From Streptomyces rapamycinicus NRRL 5491 (GTDB lineage: Bacteria; Actinomycetota; Actinomycetes; Streptomycetales; Streptomycetaceae), in NCBI RefSeq assembly GCF_024298965.1, contig NZ_CP085193.1:5828001-5892000 (forward strand): a stretch of 64,000 nucleotides of DNA, written 5' to 3'. This document shows, piece after piece, positions 36,117-45,399 of this stretch. A model generated the notes under the pieces. It saw only the letters and a list, made by a program, of their open reading frames with translations. It searched no databases and had not been told where the DNA came from. Each line of letters opens with the position of its first letter. The first letter of the stretch is position 1. Position numbers and translations under genes: made by a program.

Positions 36117-37643
36117 ATGGCAAACGCCTATCCCGCCACGCCATCCTCTGAGGCGGCGAGCCACATGCCGCCACACGACGAAACGGCGCAGCCTCCGCAT
36201 GACACGGACGCCGAGCAGGCCGTTCTCGGCGCCTGCATGCACGGCGACACCGTGATCGACGAGATACGGCAGATGCTGGACGACGGCGACTTCTACCGGC
36301 CCGCCCACGGGACGATCTGGCGAGCCATCCTCGCCCAGCGCGGCGAGGACAAGCCAACCGACCCGATCGCCGTGAGCGACCTCCTGCGCCGTCAAGGCGA
36401 CATCAACAGGGTCGGTGGAGTGGCGTACGTGCACCAGCTCTACGGTGCCCCGCCCTCGGTCGGCAGCGCCGCCTACTACGCGGAGATCATCCGGTCCAAG
36501 GCCAGCCTGCGTCGTCTGCGCGAGCAGGGCATACGCACCGTGCAGCGTTCCCTGGAACCAGGAGCCGACCCCGACGAGATCCGCTCCGGCGTCGAGACGG
36601 AGATACGAGCCGAACGCGAGCGGGCCCTGGCCTCCGACTGCGGACGTCTCTCGCGCTACCTCATCGACGGATGGCGGTTCGTCAGCGAAACCGGGGCGGA
36701 CAGGGAGCCTCTGTGGGGCACGCGCGAGAAGAGCGCTTGGGCCTCCGGCGAAAGCCTGATGATCGTCGGAGCCCCAGGCGTCGGCAAGACGACTCTTGCC
36801 CACCAGGTGATCCTCGCGCGCTTGGGCCTGGAGGACACCGTCCTGGACATGCCGGTGGCTCCCAGCAAACGGGTGCTCTACCTGGCCATGGACCGCCCCA
36901 TGCAGATCGCCAAAGCCATGGCCCGGCGCGTCAGCGTGGCCGACGCAGCGATCCTGCGCGAACGGCTCGCTGTGTGGCAGGGCCCCCTGCCCGCCACCCT
37001 CGACAAGGAGCCCGATCTCCTCGCCGACCTCGCTGCCGCCCACCAGGCCGACACGATCGTGATCGACAGCCTGAAGGACGCGGTCAGCACCCTCGTCGAC
37101 GACGCCCTCGCCGTCGCCTTCCACAACGCCCGCATGCGCGCCATCCGCAATGGCGTCGAGATCATGGAGCTGCACCACCAGCGCAAAGCCCAGGACGGTA
37201 CTCCGCGCGACACCCGCCCCGCTCTGGACCGCGTCTACGGCTCCACCTGGATCACCTCCGGCGCGGGCAGTGTCCTGTTCATCACCGGAGAGGCCGGTGA
37301 CCCCGCCGTCACCCTCCACCACCTCAAGACGCCCACCGGCGAGATCGGCCCGCTGCACCTGATCCACGATCACGCACGCGGCACCACCGCCCTGGACCCC
37401 GCGCTGGACCCGATCACCATCCTGCGCGCCGCCCCCGGCGGTCTCAGCGTCCGTGACCTGGCCGCTGCCCAGACGGGCGAGATCAACCCCGGCCGGGCCG
37501 CCGTCGAGAAGGCACGACGGGCCCTGGACAGCATGGTCAGGACCGGTCTCGCCACCAAGGCCGAGGGCATCGCAGGCGGCACGGGAGGCGGGCAGCAGGC
37601 CCGCTACCACGCCTCCGCGCGCCACATCACCGCCGTCTCCTGA
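36117..37643 (+). CDS. DnaB-N/AAA-type replicative helicase-like Rep protein
   Basis: A 508-aa protein. The N-terminal DnaB-like helical domain (EQAVLGACMHGDTVIDEI, PAHGTIWRAILAQRG) precedes a RecA-fold ATPase with Walker A MIVGAPGVGKTTLAHQV and Walker B ADTIVIDSLKDAV. A C-terminal winged-helix-like region follows. It resembles RepA/AAA_25 helicases of Streptomyces mobile elements and probably supports replication of the excised form. It lies first in the rep-spd-mob gene run. Confidence 0.82.
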   Translation: MANAYPATPSSEAASHMPPHDETAQPPHDTDAEQAVLGACMHGDTVIDEIRQMLDDGDFYRPAHGTIWRAILAQRGEDKPTDPIAVSDLLRRQGDINRVGGVAYVHQLYGAPPSVGSAAYYAEIIRSKASLRRLREQGIRTVQRSLEPGADPDEIRSGVETEIRAERERALASDCGRLSRYLIDGWRFVSETGADREPLWGTREKSAWASGESLMIVGAPGVGKTTLAHQVILARLGLEDTVLDMPVAPSKRVLYLAMDRPMQIAKAMARRVSVADAAILRERLAVWQGPLPATLDKEPDLLADLAAAHQADTIVIDSLKDAVSTLVDDALAVAFHNARMRAIRNGVEIMELHHQRKAQDGTPRDTRPALDRVYGSTWITSGAGSVLFITGEAGDPAVTLHHLKTPTGEIGPLHLIHDHARGTTALDPALDPITILRAAPGGLSVRDLAAAQTGEINPGRAAVEKARRALDSMVRTGLATKAEGIAGGTGGGQQARYHASARHITAVS

Positions 37644-37800
37644 CCCCGCCACGAAGCGAAGCGACCGTTCACGGAAGCGTTCACGCACCCTTGCCCGGGC
37701 ACAGCCGCGAAAATCGCTCACACCGGTCACGCTCGCGACAAAACCGCAGGTCAAACGATCACGGCACCGTACACGCCGTACACGCGCTGAGCGTTCACGC

Positions 37801-37828
37801 GCGAGCCCCCCTTTAGAAGGGGGCTCGC
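37801..37828 (+). terminator. Terminator after the rep-like gene
   Basis: A 10-bp perfect stem GCGAGCCCCC / GGGGGCTCGC with an 8-nt loop, between the rep-like stop (37643) and the next start (37903). Confidence 0.75.
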
Positions 37829-37902
37829 GTGTACGCCCCCACCGTGAAGGACCGTGCCCCCTCCAGAAACACCCCTGAACCACCTCACGGAGCACTCGCC
37901 TG

Positions 37903-38760
37903 GTGACCACCCACACCACCACCGCCCCCATCGGCCTCCAGCCCACCGCCAACCGCCCGAGCCGCTGGGACCGCGCCGCGATCACCACCCTCGGCACCGC
38001 CGGATGCGCTCTCTCCTACGACGCCCTGCAGCAGGTGGCCACCGCAATCCACATCCGCGGACTCCTGACCTACCTCTTCCCGTTCGTGATCGATGGGTTC
38101 ATCGCCTACGGCGTCCGGGCCCTGCTCGTCCTGCGCGCCGCACCCTTCTCCGCCCGCCTATACATATGGACGCTCTTCGGCACAGCAACCACCGCCAGCG
38201 TCTGGGCCAACGCCCTGCACGCCATACGTCTCAATCAGCAAGCCCCGCCTGGCGGTCTCCACCTCGGCGATACCACCGTCGGCGTCCTGTCCACCCTCGC
38301 CCCGCTGGCACTCGCCGGAGCCGTACATCTCCACATCCTCATCGCCCGCCACATCCCCCAGGAGCCACCGGACAACCACTGGCAGCCGAACCCGCAACCG
38401 ACACCGCGCACGCCGGGCACCTTTCCCGGCCCCAGCGCGGACGACGGCCAAGGCAAGCACCGGAACGAAGACCGCGGGGGTCACGGAGGGACCAGCCACC
38501 CGCGCCGCGTCGGCCGACCGACCACCGCCGACCTGAACGAAATGGTCGACCTCGCGCGTCCGCTATTCACTGCGGACGAAAAGCCCACCCGCGAAACCGT
38601 CCGCCAGACCATCCGCGCCGCCGGTCACCGCATCAGCCAGAACCGGCTGACGCAGGTCATGAACGCCCTACGCAACCCCAGCACACCGGACCGACCGGTA
38701 CCGCATTCGCCGACTGACCGGAAGTCTTCGCAGGTCAATGGCGTCACCGCAGAAGAGTAG
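37903..38760 (+). CDS. DUF2637 membrane protein with C-terminal helix-turn-helix
   Basis: A 285-aa protein with four transmembrane segments in residues 25-150 (LLTYLFPFVIDGFIAYGVRA, LYIWTLFGTATTASVWANAL). A polar linker follows, then a C-terminal DNA-binding-like region (LFTADEKPTRETVRQTIRAA, HRISQNRLTQVMNALR). DUF2637 proteins with this layout are common beside rep and tra/mob genes of Streptomyces elements and are assumed to act in transfer or spread. GTG start. This is the second DUF2637 protein in the window. Confidence 0.78.
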   Translation: MTTHTTTAPIGLQPTANRPSRWDRAAITTLGTAGCALSYDALQQVATAIHIRGLLTYLFPFVIDGFIAYGVRALLVLRAAPFSARLYIWTLFGTATTASVWANALHAIRLNQQAPPGGLHLGDTTVGVLSTLAPLALAGAVHLHILIARHIPQEPPDNHWQPNPQPTPRTPGTFPGPSADDGQGKHRNEDRGGHGGTSHPRRVGRPTTADLNEMVDLARPLFTADEKPTRETVRQTIRAAGHRISQNRLTQVMNALRNPSTPDRPVPHSPTDRKSSQVNGVTAEE

Positions 38761-38772
38761 GAGACCGAGACA

Positions 38773-38796
38773 GCTTCAGGGGCCAGTCCCTGAAGC
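38773..38796. repeat. Inverted repeat upstream of mobC (oriT candidate)
   Basis: GCTTCAGGG / CCCTGAAGC with a 6-nt loop lies in the 248-bp gap before mobC. Relaxase nick sites commonly lie beside such a dyad. No nic sequence is recognised. Confidence 0.45.
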
Positions 38797-39008
38797 CGCC
38801 AGAGCGACCCGGAAACCGGAGACCCGTAGCAGCGAGGCGGGTCCCCAGGCGCAAGCCAATCCAGGACGGGGCCCGACCGAACCACTGACCGCCCGACGGA
38901 CAGGACGCGGATCGATTCCGGGCATCGTCCACGAACCACGGGCACCGGCCCGATTTCTCGCCTCGCCAGCCATCCTCACATCCCGAAATCCTCACGGAGC
39001 ACCGCCGC

Positions 39009-39653
39009 ATGCATGACCAGCATCACAAACTCACCATCGACCAGGAGGAGATGTCCACGACCGCAACCACCGACGCAGCAAGGTATGGCGTTGGACCGTC
39101 CAAGGGCCGGTCCAACGCGGATGCCTCCGCCCCGGGGGCGGCGGAGGACCTCGGGCACCAGGGGGTGCCCGAGGAGGAACAGCCCGCTGACGTGTCCGAG
39201 CACTCGCTCGTCGTCCGCCCTGATGACGCCCTGCGTCGAGTCGCCCGCCGTCGTGCCCGCGAAGAAGTCCAGCGCAAAGAGCGTGTCGATGTCCGCTACA
39301 GCATCGACGAGAAGCACGCGATCACCACCAGGGCTGGGCAGATGGAGATCGCCGCCGCCCACCTCGTCGGCGCCGTGGTCATGGCCTACCTCGACGGCGA
39401 CTTCCACCTCCCAGGCCAGCGCACCCAGTTCGACGACGTGATCGACGAACTCTCCACCCTGCGCGCCCAAGTCGCTGCGATCGGCAACAACGTCAACCAG
39501 ATCGCGTTCCGCCTCAACGCCGGAGGCGATCCACACCCTGTGGACACCACCGTCCTGGCCCGGGCGGAGCGCGCCTTGGACACCGTCCGCGTCACGATCC
39601 AAGACATCGCGGCGGTCATGAACGAGGCCGTCTCCGCGAAGGCGACTGGATGA
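39009..39653 (+). CDS. mobC: MobC-like relaxosome accessory protein
   Basis: A 214-aa protein whose C-terminal half matches MobC: VDVRYSIDEKHAITTRAGQM, then LRAQVAAIGNNVNQIAFRLNA. It should bind oriT and assist the relaxase. The 5' third of the frame overlaps three strong hairpins (39088-39174), so the true start may be the GTG at 39192 (segment VSEHSLVVRPDD), which has GAGGAGGAA 11 bp upstream. The stop overlaps the relaxase start by 4 nt. Confidence 0.78.
   Translation: MHDQHHKLTIDQEEMSTTATTDAARYGVGPSKGRSNADASAPGAAEDLGHQGVPEEEQPADVSEHSLVVRPDDALRRVARRRAREEVQRKERVDVRYSIDEKHAITTRAGQMEIAAAHLVGAVVMAYLDGDFHLPGQRTQFDDVIDELSTLRAQVAAIGNNVNQIAFRLNAGGDPHPVDTTVLARAERALDTVRVTIQDIAAVMNEAVSAKATG
39088..39174. 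repeat. Three consecutive perfect hairpins in the mobC 5' region
   Basis: Hairpin 1: GCGTTGGACCG/CGGTCCAACGC (39088-39118). Hairpin 2: CCTCCGCC/GGCGGAGG (39124-39147). Hairpin 3: CCTCGGGCACC/GGTGCCCGAGG with a 4-nt loop (39149-39174). Three dense dyads next to mob genes suggest an origin of transfer or translational control of mobC. Confidence 0.75.
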
Positions 39654-41359
39654 TCGCGAAGATCAGCAGCGGCAAGGACACCGCCGGCCTGATCAGGTAC
39701 CTCTACGGCCCCGGCCGGGCCAACGAGCACACGGACCCGCACCTGGTCGCCTCCTGGGACGGCTTCGCCCCCGACCCCGGCCGCAGCAACGACTTCAACG
39801 CCACCAGGAAACTCCTTGTCCAGGACCTTGACCTACGCGTCCACCAGGCCAAGCGCCTCGGCCGAGCCCCGAACCAGCACGTGTGGCACTGCTCCCTCCG
39901 CGCATCCCCCGAAGACCGGATCCTCAGCGACGACGAATGGGCTGCGGTCGCCCGCCGCATCGTGACCGCCACCGGCATTGCCCCCGAAGGCGACCCGGAC
40001 GGCTGCCGCTGGGTTGCCGTACGCCACGCGGAGGACCACATCCACATCGCCGCCACCAAGGTCCGCGGCGACCTGCGCACCGCCCGCCACTGGAACGACT
40101 ACCTCACCGCCGACAAAGAACTGGCCGCCATCGAAAAGGACTACGGCCTCCAGCAGGTCATACGCGGAGACCGCACCGCCGCGAAACGCCCCACCCGGGC
40201 CGAGCAGGAGAAGGCCCACCGCACCGGCCACCAACGGACCGCCCGCGAACGCCTGCGCACCGCCGTCCGCACTGCGGTCTCCGTCGCCACCAGCCCCGAA
40301 GAATTCCTGGACATCCTCACCCGCACCGACAACGTGCACGTGGACATCCAGTACTTCCCGTCCGGAGACGTACGCGGCTACAAGGTCGCTCTCGAAGGCG
40401 ACACCAACGCCGCAGGCGCCCCGATCTGGCACTCCGGCTCCAAACTCGCCCCCGACCTGTCCTTCCCCAAGATCCGCGAACGCCTCACCGACATCGACAC
40501 CCCACCAACCACGGCGCCGGAAAAACGTCGCCGCCCCAACCCGTGGCACCAAGCCACCGCAGCCGCCGAACGCATCCCCACACGCCTCGCACAATCCGAC
40601 GACGCAGCCGCCCAGGCCCACATCGCCGCCTTCGGCGAAGCCCTCGACGCCCTGCCGATACTCGCCCCCAAGAACCTCCGACCCCAACTCCAGCAAGCCG
40701 CCATAACCTTCGAACGCGCCACCCGCTCCCGCATCCGAGCCCAGCAGGACCAGGCCCGCGCTCTGCGCGGCGCCATCCGCGCCTTGCGCTCCACTCCCGT
40801 CACCGGAGAGGGGTCCGGCCTCGCGATGTTCCTCGACGTCGCCCTGCTCGTCGTCACCGCCGCCGCCCACTGGCACCAGCTCCGCCAACACGATCAGCAG
40901 GTCACCGCCACCCACCAGACCCTGATCCACCTGCGCACCGCCTACGAGCAAGCCGCAACAGTGCCCCTGGCCACCCTCGCCCTGCGTAAACCGCCGACAC
41001 AGACGGTCGACCGCCTCGCGCGTCAGATATGGGAGACGGCGCCCTCCCACGCTCAGCAGATCCTGGGTGACCGTGGCTGGGATGCCCTGACCACCGTCCT
41101 CACAGAAGCCGAGTGCTTGGGACACAACCCGGACACCCTGCTCCAGCAAGCCATCCATCAACGGCCGCTGGATGATGCACGCCATCCCGCCGAAGTGCTG
41201 ACGTGGCGCATCCGTCGTCTCGGCGAACGCCGGGCCCCCAGTGCCCGAGCTATGGCTGCCCAGGCGCGATCTGCCGTGGTGCGGTCTGCCCAGTCAACGC
41301 AGGTGCCGCCTACCGGTGCCGTACGTGAGGCACCTGCTCGTCGTAGGCCACGGCGGTAA
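39650..41359 (+). CDS. Relaxase/mobilisation nuclease
   Basis: A 569-aa relaxase of the MobA/VirD2-like type. The N-terminus begins MIAKISSGKDTAGLIRYLYG. Motif-like HVWHCSLRASPEDR and the metal-binding histidines in VRHAEDHIHIAATKVRGD are intact. The C-terminal half is helical and basic, with one hydrophobic stretch near LAMFLDVALLVVTAAA. It should nick oriT and lead the strand out. No type IV coupling protein is encoded on the island, so transfer would rely on a helper, as in mobilisable elements. Confidence 0.88.
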   Translation: MIAKISSGKDTAGLIRYLYGPGRANEHTDPHLVASWDGFAPDPGRSNDFNATRKLLVQDLDLRVHQAKRLGRAPNQHVWHCSLRASPEDRILSDDEWAAVARRIVTATGIAPEGDPDGCRWVAVRHAEDHIHIAATKVRGDLRTARHWNDYLTADKELAAIEKDYGLQQVIRGDRTAAKRPTRAEQEKAHRTGHQRTARERLRTAVRTAVSVATSPEEFLDILTRTDNVHVDIQYFPSGDVRGYKVALEGDTNAAGAPIWHSGSKLAPDLSFPKIRERLTDIDTPPTTAPEKRRRPNPWHQATAAAERIPTRLAQSDDAAAQAHIAAFGEALDALPILAPKNLRPQLQQAAITFERATRSRIRAQQDQARALRGAIRALRSTPVTGEGSGLAMFLDVALLVVTAAAHWHQLRQHDQQVTATHQTLIHLRTAYEQAATVPLATLALRKPPTQTVDRLARQIWETAPSHAQQILGDRGWDALTTVLTEAECLGHNPDTLLQQAIHQRPLDDARHPAEVLTWRIRRLGERRAPSARAMAAQARSAVVRSAQSTQVPPTGAVREAPARRRPRR

Positions 41360-41409
41360 GGCGGCAGCCAGGCACCACTTGGAGCTGACGAAGGTATGGC
41401 GGTGGTCGG

Positions 41410-42606
41410 TCAAGCGGCCATCTCGCTGCGTATCTGATCAAGAGACTGGGAGGCGGCGGCATGCTGGGCAGGCAGCCGGGTCTCTGAGGTGCGCACGATG
41501 CGCTGCAGTTGGTGGGGGAGGCGTTGTACGGCCGCCTCCTGGATCGCGGTGTCCAGCGATTGGGCGGCGCCGCTGCGGTCGTCGGCGAGTAGTTGGACCT
41601 GCGCGACGGTGATCAGCTCGATGACGCGCCACTGCGGGGCGACGACTGTGGTGGGCAGCGGGTTGTCCTCCACCAGCCGCATGGCCAGGCGTGTTCGTCC
41701 TGTGGAAACGAGACCGCGGAGGCGGATCTCGTGGAGCGAGAAGGGGTTGAACAGGCTGGTGTGGTCGACGCGGGAGAGCAGGCCGTCGGTCTCACGCATC
41801 ACCTGGTCGAAGAGTTCGCCGTTGCCCAGCGCACCGGCTGCCCGGGCGAGGAGGGGCAGGGCCGCGGCTCGGGCGTTGTCATCCGGTGCCGTAGCCACAG
41901 CGCGGCTCAGCCGCTGGACGGCCGCGCCCTTCAGCTTGGCCTTGCGCAGCTCGTTGCCGTGCATGCGCAGCACGTACGAGGTCATGCCCCGGTCCTGGAA
42001 GTATTCGGCGATCTCCAGGCTTTTGGCGGTCCAGTGGGCAGCCGTGGCGAGTCGTTCCTCAGGGAGCACGTTGCCCAGGGCGACGCCGAGTCCTACGCGG
42101 GCCCGGGCAAGCAGGTGCAGCACGTCGCGCTCGGTGTGACCGTCGTCGATGCGGGCTTCGAGCCGGGCGACGAGCGGCCACAGTTCGGAGACGGCTTCGG
42201 AGGCATGCCCGGACTGCCGGGCGATCTCGGCGAGCCGGACGGTGGACTCGCCGAACTGCAGCATCGCCCGGTGGTCCGTGTCCGCGGGATCGGTGATCCC
42301 CAGGACATGCGGCGGCAGATCCAGACAGTCGCAGATCCTGCGGCGGGAGCCGACGTCGTCGAGGGCACGCTTCCCGAGTTCGAGGGCGGAGATGTAGGTC
42401 TTGTCGTAACCGAGGAGCGTGCCGAGATCGGTCTGGTTCATGCCATGGACCCTGCGGTAGAACCGCAAGATGCTCGGCAGGTCTCCGGTGCCGAGAATGA
42501 GCTGGGCCTGTGGGGTCGCCCAGTGCCACTGTGCGTGCCGGCCCGATGGCCGGGTACTGGGCAACCGGCTCGTTTGGGCTCGCTCCGCGATCTCGCCCCC
42601 GCCCAT
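41410..42606 (-). CDS. XRE-family regulator with TPR-like C-terminus
   Basis: A 398-aa regulator. The helix-turn-helix spans residues 40-90 ([35 protein letters not shown]), followed by helical repeats up to the C-terminus. This layout is shared by many streptomycete regulators that sit beside NUDIX/ATPase pairs. It ends 51 bp from the relaxase stop (convergent) and lies downstream of the NUDIX gene. Confidence 0.82.
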   Translation of the reverse strand: MGGGEIAERAQTSRLPSTRPSGRHAQWHWATPQAQLILGTGDLPSILRFYRRVHGMNQTDLGTLLGYDKTYISALELGKRALDDVGSRRRICDCLDLPPHVLGITDPADTDHRAMLQFGESTVRLAEIARQSGHASEAVSELWPLVARLEARIDDGHTERDVLHLLARARVGLGVALGNVLPEERLATAAHWTAKSLEIAEYFQDRGMTSYVLRMHGNELRKAKLKGAAVQRLSRAVATAPDDNARAAALPLLARAAGALGNGELFDQVMRETDGLLSRVDHTSLFNPFSLHEIRLRGLVSTGRTRLAMRLVEDNPLPTTVVAPQWRVIELITVAQVQLLADDRSGAAQSLDTAIQEAAVQRLPHQLQRIVRTSETRLPAQHAAASQSLDQIRSEMAA

Positions 42607-42612
42607 GGCCGG

Positions 42613-43080
42613 CTACATCCGCTCGTAGTCGTCCAGGCCCACGTCCTTGCGGCCGTACCAAGCGGCGATGGCCTGCTTGTAGCCGTCGGGCATGTTCAGC
42701 CCGGGCACCTCGTCGGCAGTGAACATGCCGAGCTGCTTGTGCTCATGGCTGACGACCGGAGGCCGATCGGGGGTCAGTACGGTGCAGCCGTAGGTGACGA
42801 TCAGCACCCTCCGCCCGGGGATGGGCTGGTAGATCCACACACCGCCGTCAATGAGGGGGCCGGCCTTGACCTCCCAGCCGGTCTCCTCCTGGATCTCCCG
42901 TTCCAGCGCGGCTTCGGGACTGGCGTCCGGCAGTACGGCTCCGTCCGGGCTGCCGATCTCCAGACGGCCGCCGGGCAGTTCCCACTCGTCGCGCTCGTTT
43001 TTCAGCAGCACCACGCGGTCCTGGGCATCCAGTGCGACGCCTTTCACGGAGACGGGCCAGAGCGGCGGCGTGTACGTCAT
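42613..43080 (-). CDS. NUDIX hydrolase
   Basis: A 155-aa NUDIX protein. The box reads WELPGGRLEIG, then an insertion of about 11 residues (SPDGAVLPDAS), then PEAALEREIQEETGWE; the catalytic REIQEE residues are intact. The ATG at 43080 starts MTYTPPLWPVSVKGV. It precedes the XRE gene in the same direction with a 6-bp gap. Substrate unknown. Confidence 0.88.
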   Translation of the reverse strand: MTYTPPLWPVSVKGVALDAQDRVVLLKNERDEWELPGGRLEIGSPDGAVLPDASPEAALEREIQEETGWEVKAGPLIDGGVWIYQPIPGRRVLIVTYGCTVLTPDRPPVVSHEHKQLGMFTADEVPGLNMPDGYKQAIAAWYGRKDVGLDDYERM

Positions 43081-43248
43081 GACGATCCTCGTCCTGCGGT
43101 GTGCGACCGGGCTCTCGGAACGTAGCACGCCCTGCTCGGCCCACATCCGCGCTGGGCGATATGCCCGAGTCGACAATCAGTCGCTTTACCCGGCACGGCG
43201 CGACTCCTCACCCTGATCACACCGACCCTCGATCGAAGGAGTACGTCG

Positions 43249-44055
43249 ATGCGCCACGCCGCAGCCGTCCCTGTGGCTCTCTTCTCGGACCACTACGTCA
43301 ACATCCGTGCCCCGCATGCCAGCGACGTGATCGCCGCACAGCTCCGCGAGACCGGTCTGGTCACCGTCGACGGGCTGCACAACCGTCAGAACGTCCTGGC
43401 TTTGGCCGCACGGCTGATGGCCATCACACCGCACCCGCACAGCGCACCGGATGGCCTGACGCTGATCCGCGACACCGGCAGCCACGCCCACCGCGCGGGC
43501 TTCGCCGGGCTCGGCAGCGGCGACCTGCAAGCGCACACCGAGCGATCCGGCGTCCCCAGGCCGCCGCGCCTGATGCTCCTGGTGTGCCTACGGCCCGCAC
43601 CCACGGGCGGCGACGTCCTCCTCGCCGACGGACGCGATGTCCACGCCCGGCTCGTGCACAGCTGCCGCGAAGCAGCGATCACCTTCTCCCAGCCAAGGAC
43701 CGCGTACTTCGGCTCCGGGGCCGGCCACGCCACCCAGGTCATCACCGCCCAAGCCGACGGACGGATCTCCATACGGCTACGCCAGGACGGCCTGGCCCGA
43801 TGGAGCCCGATCGCCCAGCCATACCTCCCCCGCCTGCGGGGCGCCATTACCGATAGCCAGCACCGCATCATCCTCCAGGCGGGGCAGGGGTACCTGCTCG
43901 ACAACCACCGCTGGCTGCATGCCCGTACGCGCTTCACCGGGGACCGGCAGCTCCTCCGCGCGCTCGGCGAGCCCCTCTTCCCCCTCCCCGAAGGTTTCGC
44001 TCCGTGCCCCCCGGCAGCACCGCTGGCCACCTCGGCAAGGAGGTGCCGGACGTGA
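43249..44055 (+). CDS. TauD/CAS-like Fe(II)/2-oxoglutarate dioxygenase
   Basis: A 268-aa oxygenase. The facial triad is visible as HTE in LQAHTERSGVPRPPRLM and a distal His in DNHRWLHARTRFTGDRQLLR, which also supplies the 2-oxoglutarate-binding Arg. VCLRPAPTGGDVLLADG is typical of the family. GAAGGAG precedes the start. GTGA overlap with the next gene implies co-expression. The substrate is unknown; clavaminate synthase-like enzymes act on small amino-acid-derived compounds. Confidence 0.82.
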   Translation: MRHAAAVPVALFSDHYVNIRAPHASDVIAAQLRETGLVTVDGLHNRQNVLALAARLMAITPHPHSAPDGLTLIRDTGSHAHRAGFAGLGSGDLQAHTERSGVPRPPRLMLLVCLRPAPTGGDVLLADGRDVHARLVHSCREAAITFSQPRTAYFGSGAGHATQVITAQADGRISIRLRQDGLARWSPIAQPYLPRLRGAITDSQHRIILQAGQGYLLDNHRWLHARTRFTGDRQLLRALGEPLFPLPEGFAPCPPAAPLATSARRCRT

Positions 44056-44270
44056 CCGACACACGTCAACCAGCCGCGGGGGCCCTGATGGTCGATAAGC
44101 GCACGGGCGACATCGGCCTTGTCATGGGAAGCGTCGGGCCGTGTCTCCGGCTTCGGCCGCCTCAGGGCGGCGAGGAGTGGGACGTACCGCCGGATGCCCA
44201 GCGCGAGCCAACGGCCGCGGAAACTCTGCGTGCCAAGGTCAGCGTGGCAAACGGACGGTGGGGCCGATGA
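44052..44270 (+). CDS. Small streptomycete protein of a regulator-associated family
   Basis: A 72-aa protein with ALMVDKRTGDIGLVMG, GGEEWDVPPDA and TLRAKVSVANGRW. Similar small proteins often accompany XRE/ATPase regulator pairs in Streptomyces. Function unknown. GTG start overlaps the dioxygenase stop. Confidence 0.65.
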   Translation: MTDTRQPAAGALMVDKRTGDIGLVMGSVGPCLRLRPPQGGEEWDVPPDAQREPTAAETLRAKVSVANGRWGR

Positions 44271-44425
44271 ATGCCGTCCCGAGCCAGCGCGCCCGGCGAT
44301 AGGGGCGTGCCACAAGCCCCCGGACCGCAGGAGTCGCACAGGAAGTTACCCGGCGCGCTCAACGACAGCATCCCCTTGCCCACCCACAACAGAGGACTCC
44401 GCAAACAGACGCTCCGGAGAGTCGC

Positions 44426-45142
44426 ATGGACCAGCCCGACCGTTTCATCGCGTCCTGCACCCGCACTCCTGAGCGGGCCGCCCAGATCCGGCGCATCAGC
44501 GCGGCACACCTGCGCCTGTGGGGGATCAGCGACTGCATCGAGACAGCGAGGCTGCTCATCAGCGAACTCGTCACCAACGCCATCCGATACGGCGAGAGGG
44601 ACGACATCAGCTTCTCCCTTTCCCACCTCAAGGGAGAGGTACGGATCGACGTGGACGACGGAACCCCCGGCCGCCCAAGGGTGAAGCGACCCACCATCGA
44701 CAAGGAGACCGGACGCGGGATGCTCATCGTCGACACCCTCGCCGACGAATGGGGTACCAGCGACGACGGCAGCCGGACCTGGGCCACCATCACTGTCCCG
44801 ACATCGATGAGGACCACCCCCGGCTTCTGGTGCGAGTGGCGCGGGGCCGACGGAGAACGCCTCGCCGCATGCGCATCCGCCGTGCCGGCCTCGGCGATCA
44901 ACTGGGCCCGCACACAAATGCGGGTCATCGCCTCCACCATCGGAGAACCCCTGCTCGCCGATCTCTGGGACTGGCTGTCCGATGGGTGGCGGGACGCCGC
45001 CGCAGCACTCGAACGTGGCGAGGACTTCACACTCCCCCTCGTCGCCGGCCCGCACGCCTTCGTCTGGCACGCGCGCCCCGTGCGCTTCCTCCCCATGGCC
45101 GCCCTGGAGGGTGGTGAACCGGCGTGCTCCGCTACCGGGTAG
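44426..45142 (+). CDS. Anti-sigma-type ATPase with extra C-terminal domain
   Basis: A 238-aa protein. Residues 15-130 are a GHKL ATPase of the RsbW-like kind (LLISELVTNAIRYGE, IDVDDGTPGRP, TGRGMLIVDTLADEWG). A further 100 residues with conserved Trp (ADLWDWLSDGWRDAAAALER) form an unknown domain. It may be a serine kinase or a simple ATP-binding regulator. Its 3' end overlaps the next start by 19 bp. Confidence 0.8.
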   Translation: MDQPDRFIASCTRTPERAAQIRRISAAHLRLWGISDCIETARLLISELVTNAIRYGERDDISFSLSHLKGEVRIDVDDGTPGRPRVKRPTIDKETGRGMLIVDTLADEWGTSDDGSRTWATITVPTSMRTTPGFWCEWRGADGERLAACASAVPASAINWARTQMRVIASTIGEPLLADLWDWLSDGWRDAAAALERGEDFTLPLVAGPHAFVWHARPVRFLPMAALEGGEPACSATG

Positions 45143-45399
45143 AGGCCACCGGGGAAGGGCCGGTGGACGGTCAGGTGGTGCGCGTCGTTCTGGGTCATCA
45201 CGACGCCCGAAACCCCCGACTCGCCCTGCGATGCCTCCGTGGACACGCGCTCCACATCGCGGAGGGGCTGGACCCCAGCCCCGAGGCGTCCTGGCTCGGC
45301 AACATCCGCATGCAGCAGGTGAGCGACGACCTACCGCACGTACCAGCCTTCTTCCGCACCTGGTGCGACGACGAAGCGCAACAGGAAGCCGTCATGACT
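45101..45399 (+). repeat. 299-bp direct repeat, copy 1
   Basis: Matches 49089-49387 over the same length with no insertions or deletions and roughly 90% identity. It covers the 3' end of the ATPase gene and the 5' half of the following gene. The two copies flank the HemB/HemC/MerR block. Confidence 0.85.

Noticed and set aside
39833..41185. 450-codon minus-strand frame opposite the relaxase
   Set aside because: Gly/Val-rich shadow with no domain; relaxase motifs are on the plus strand.
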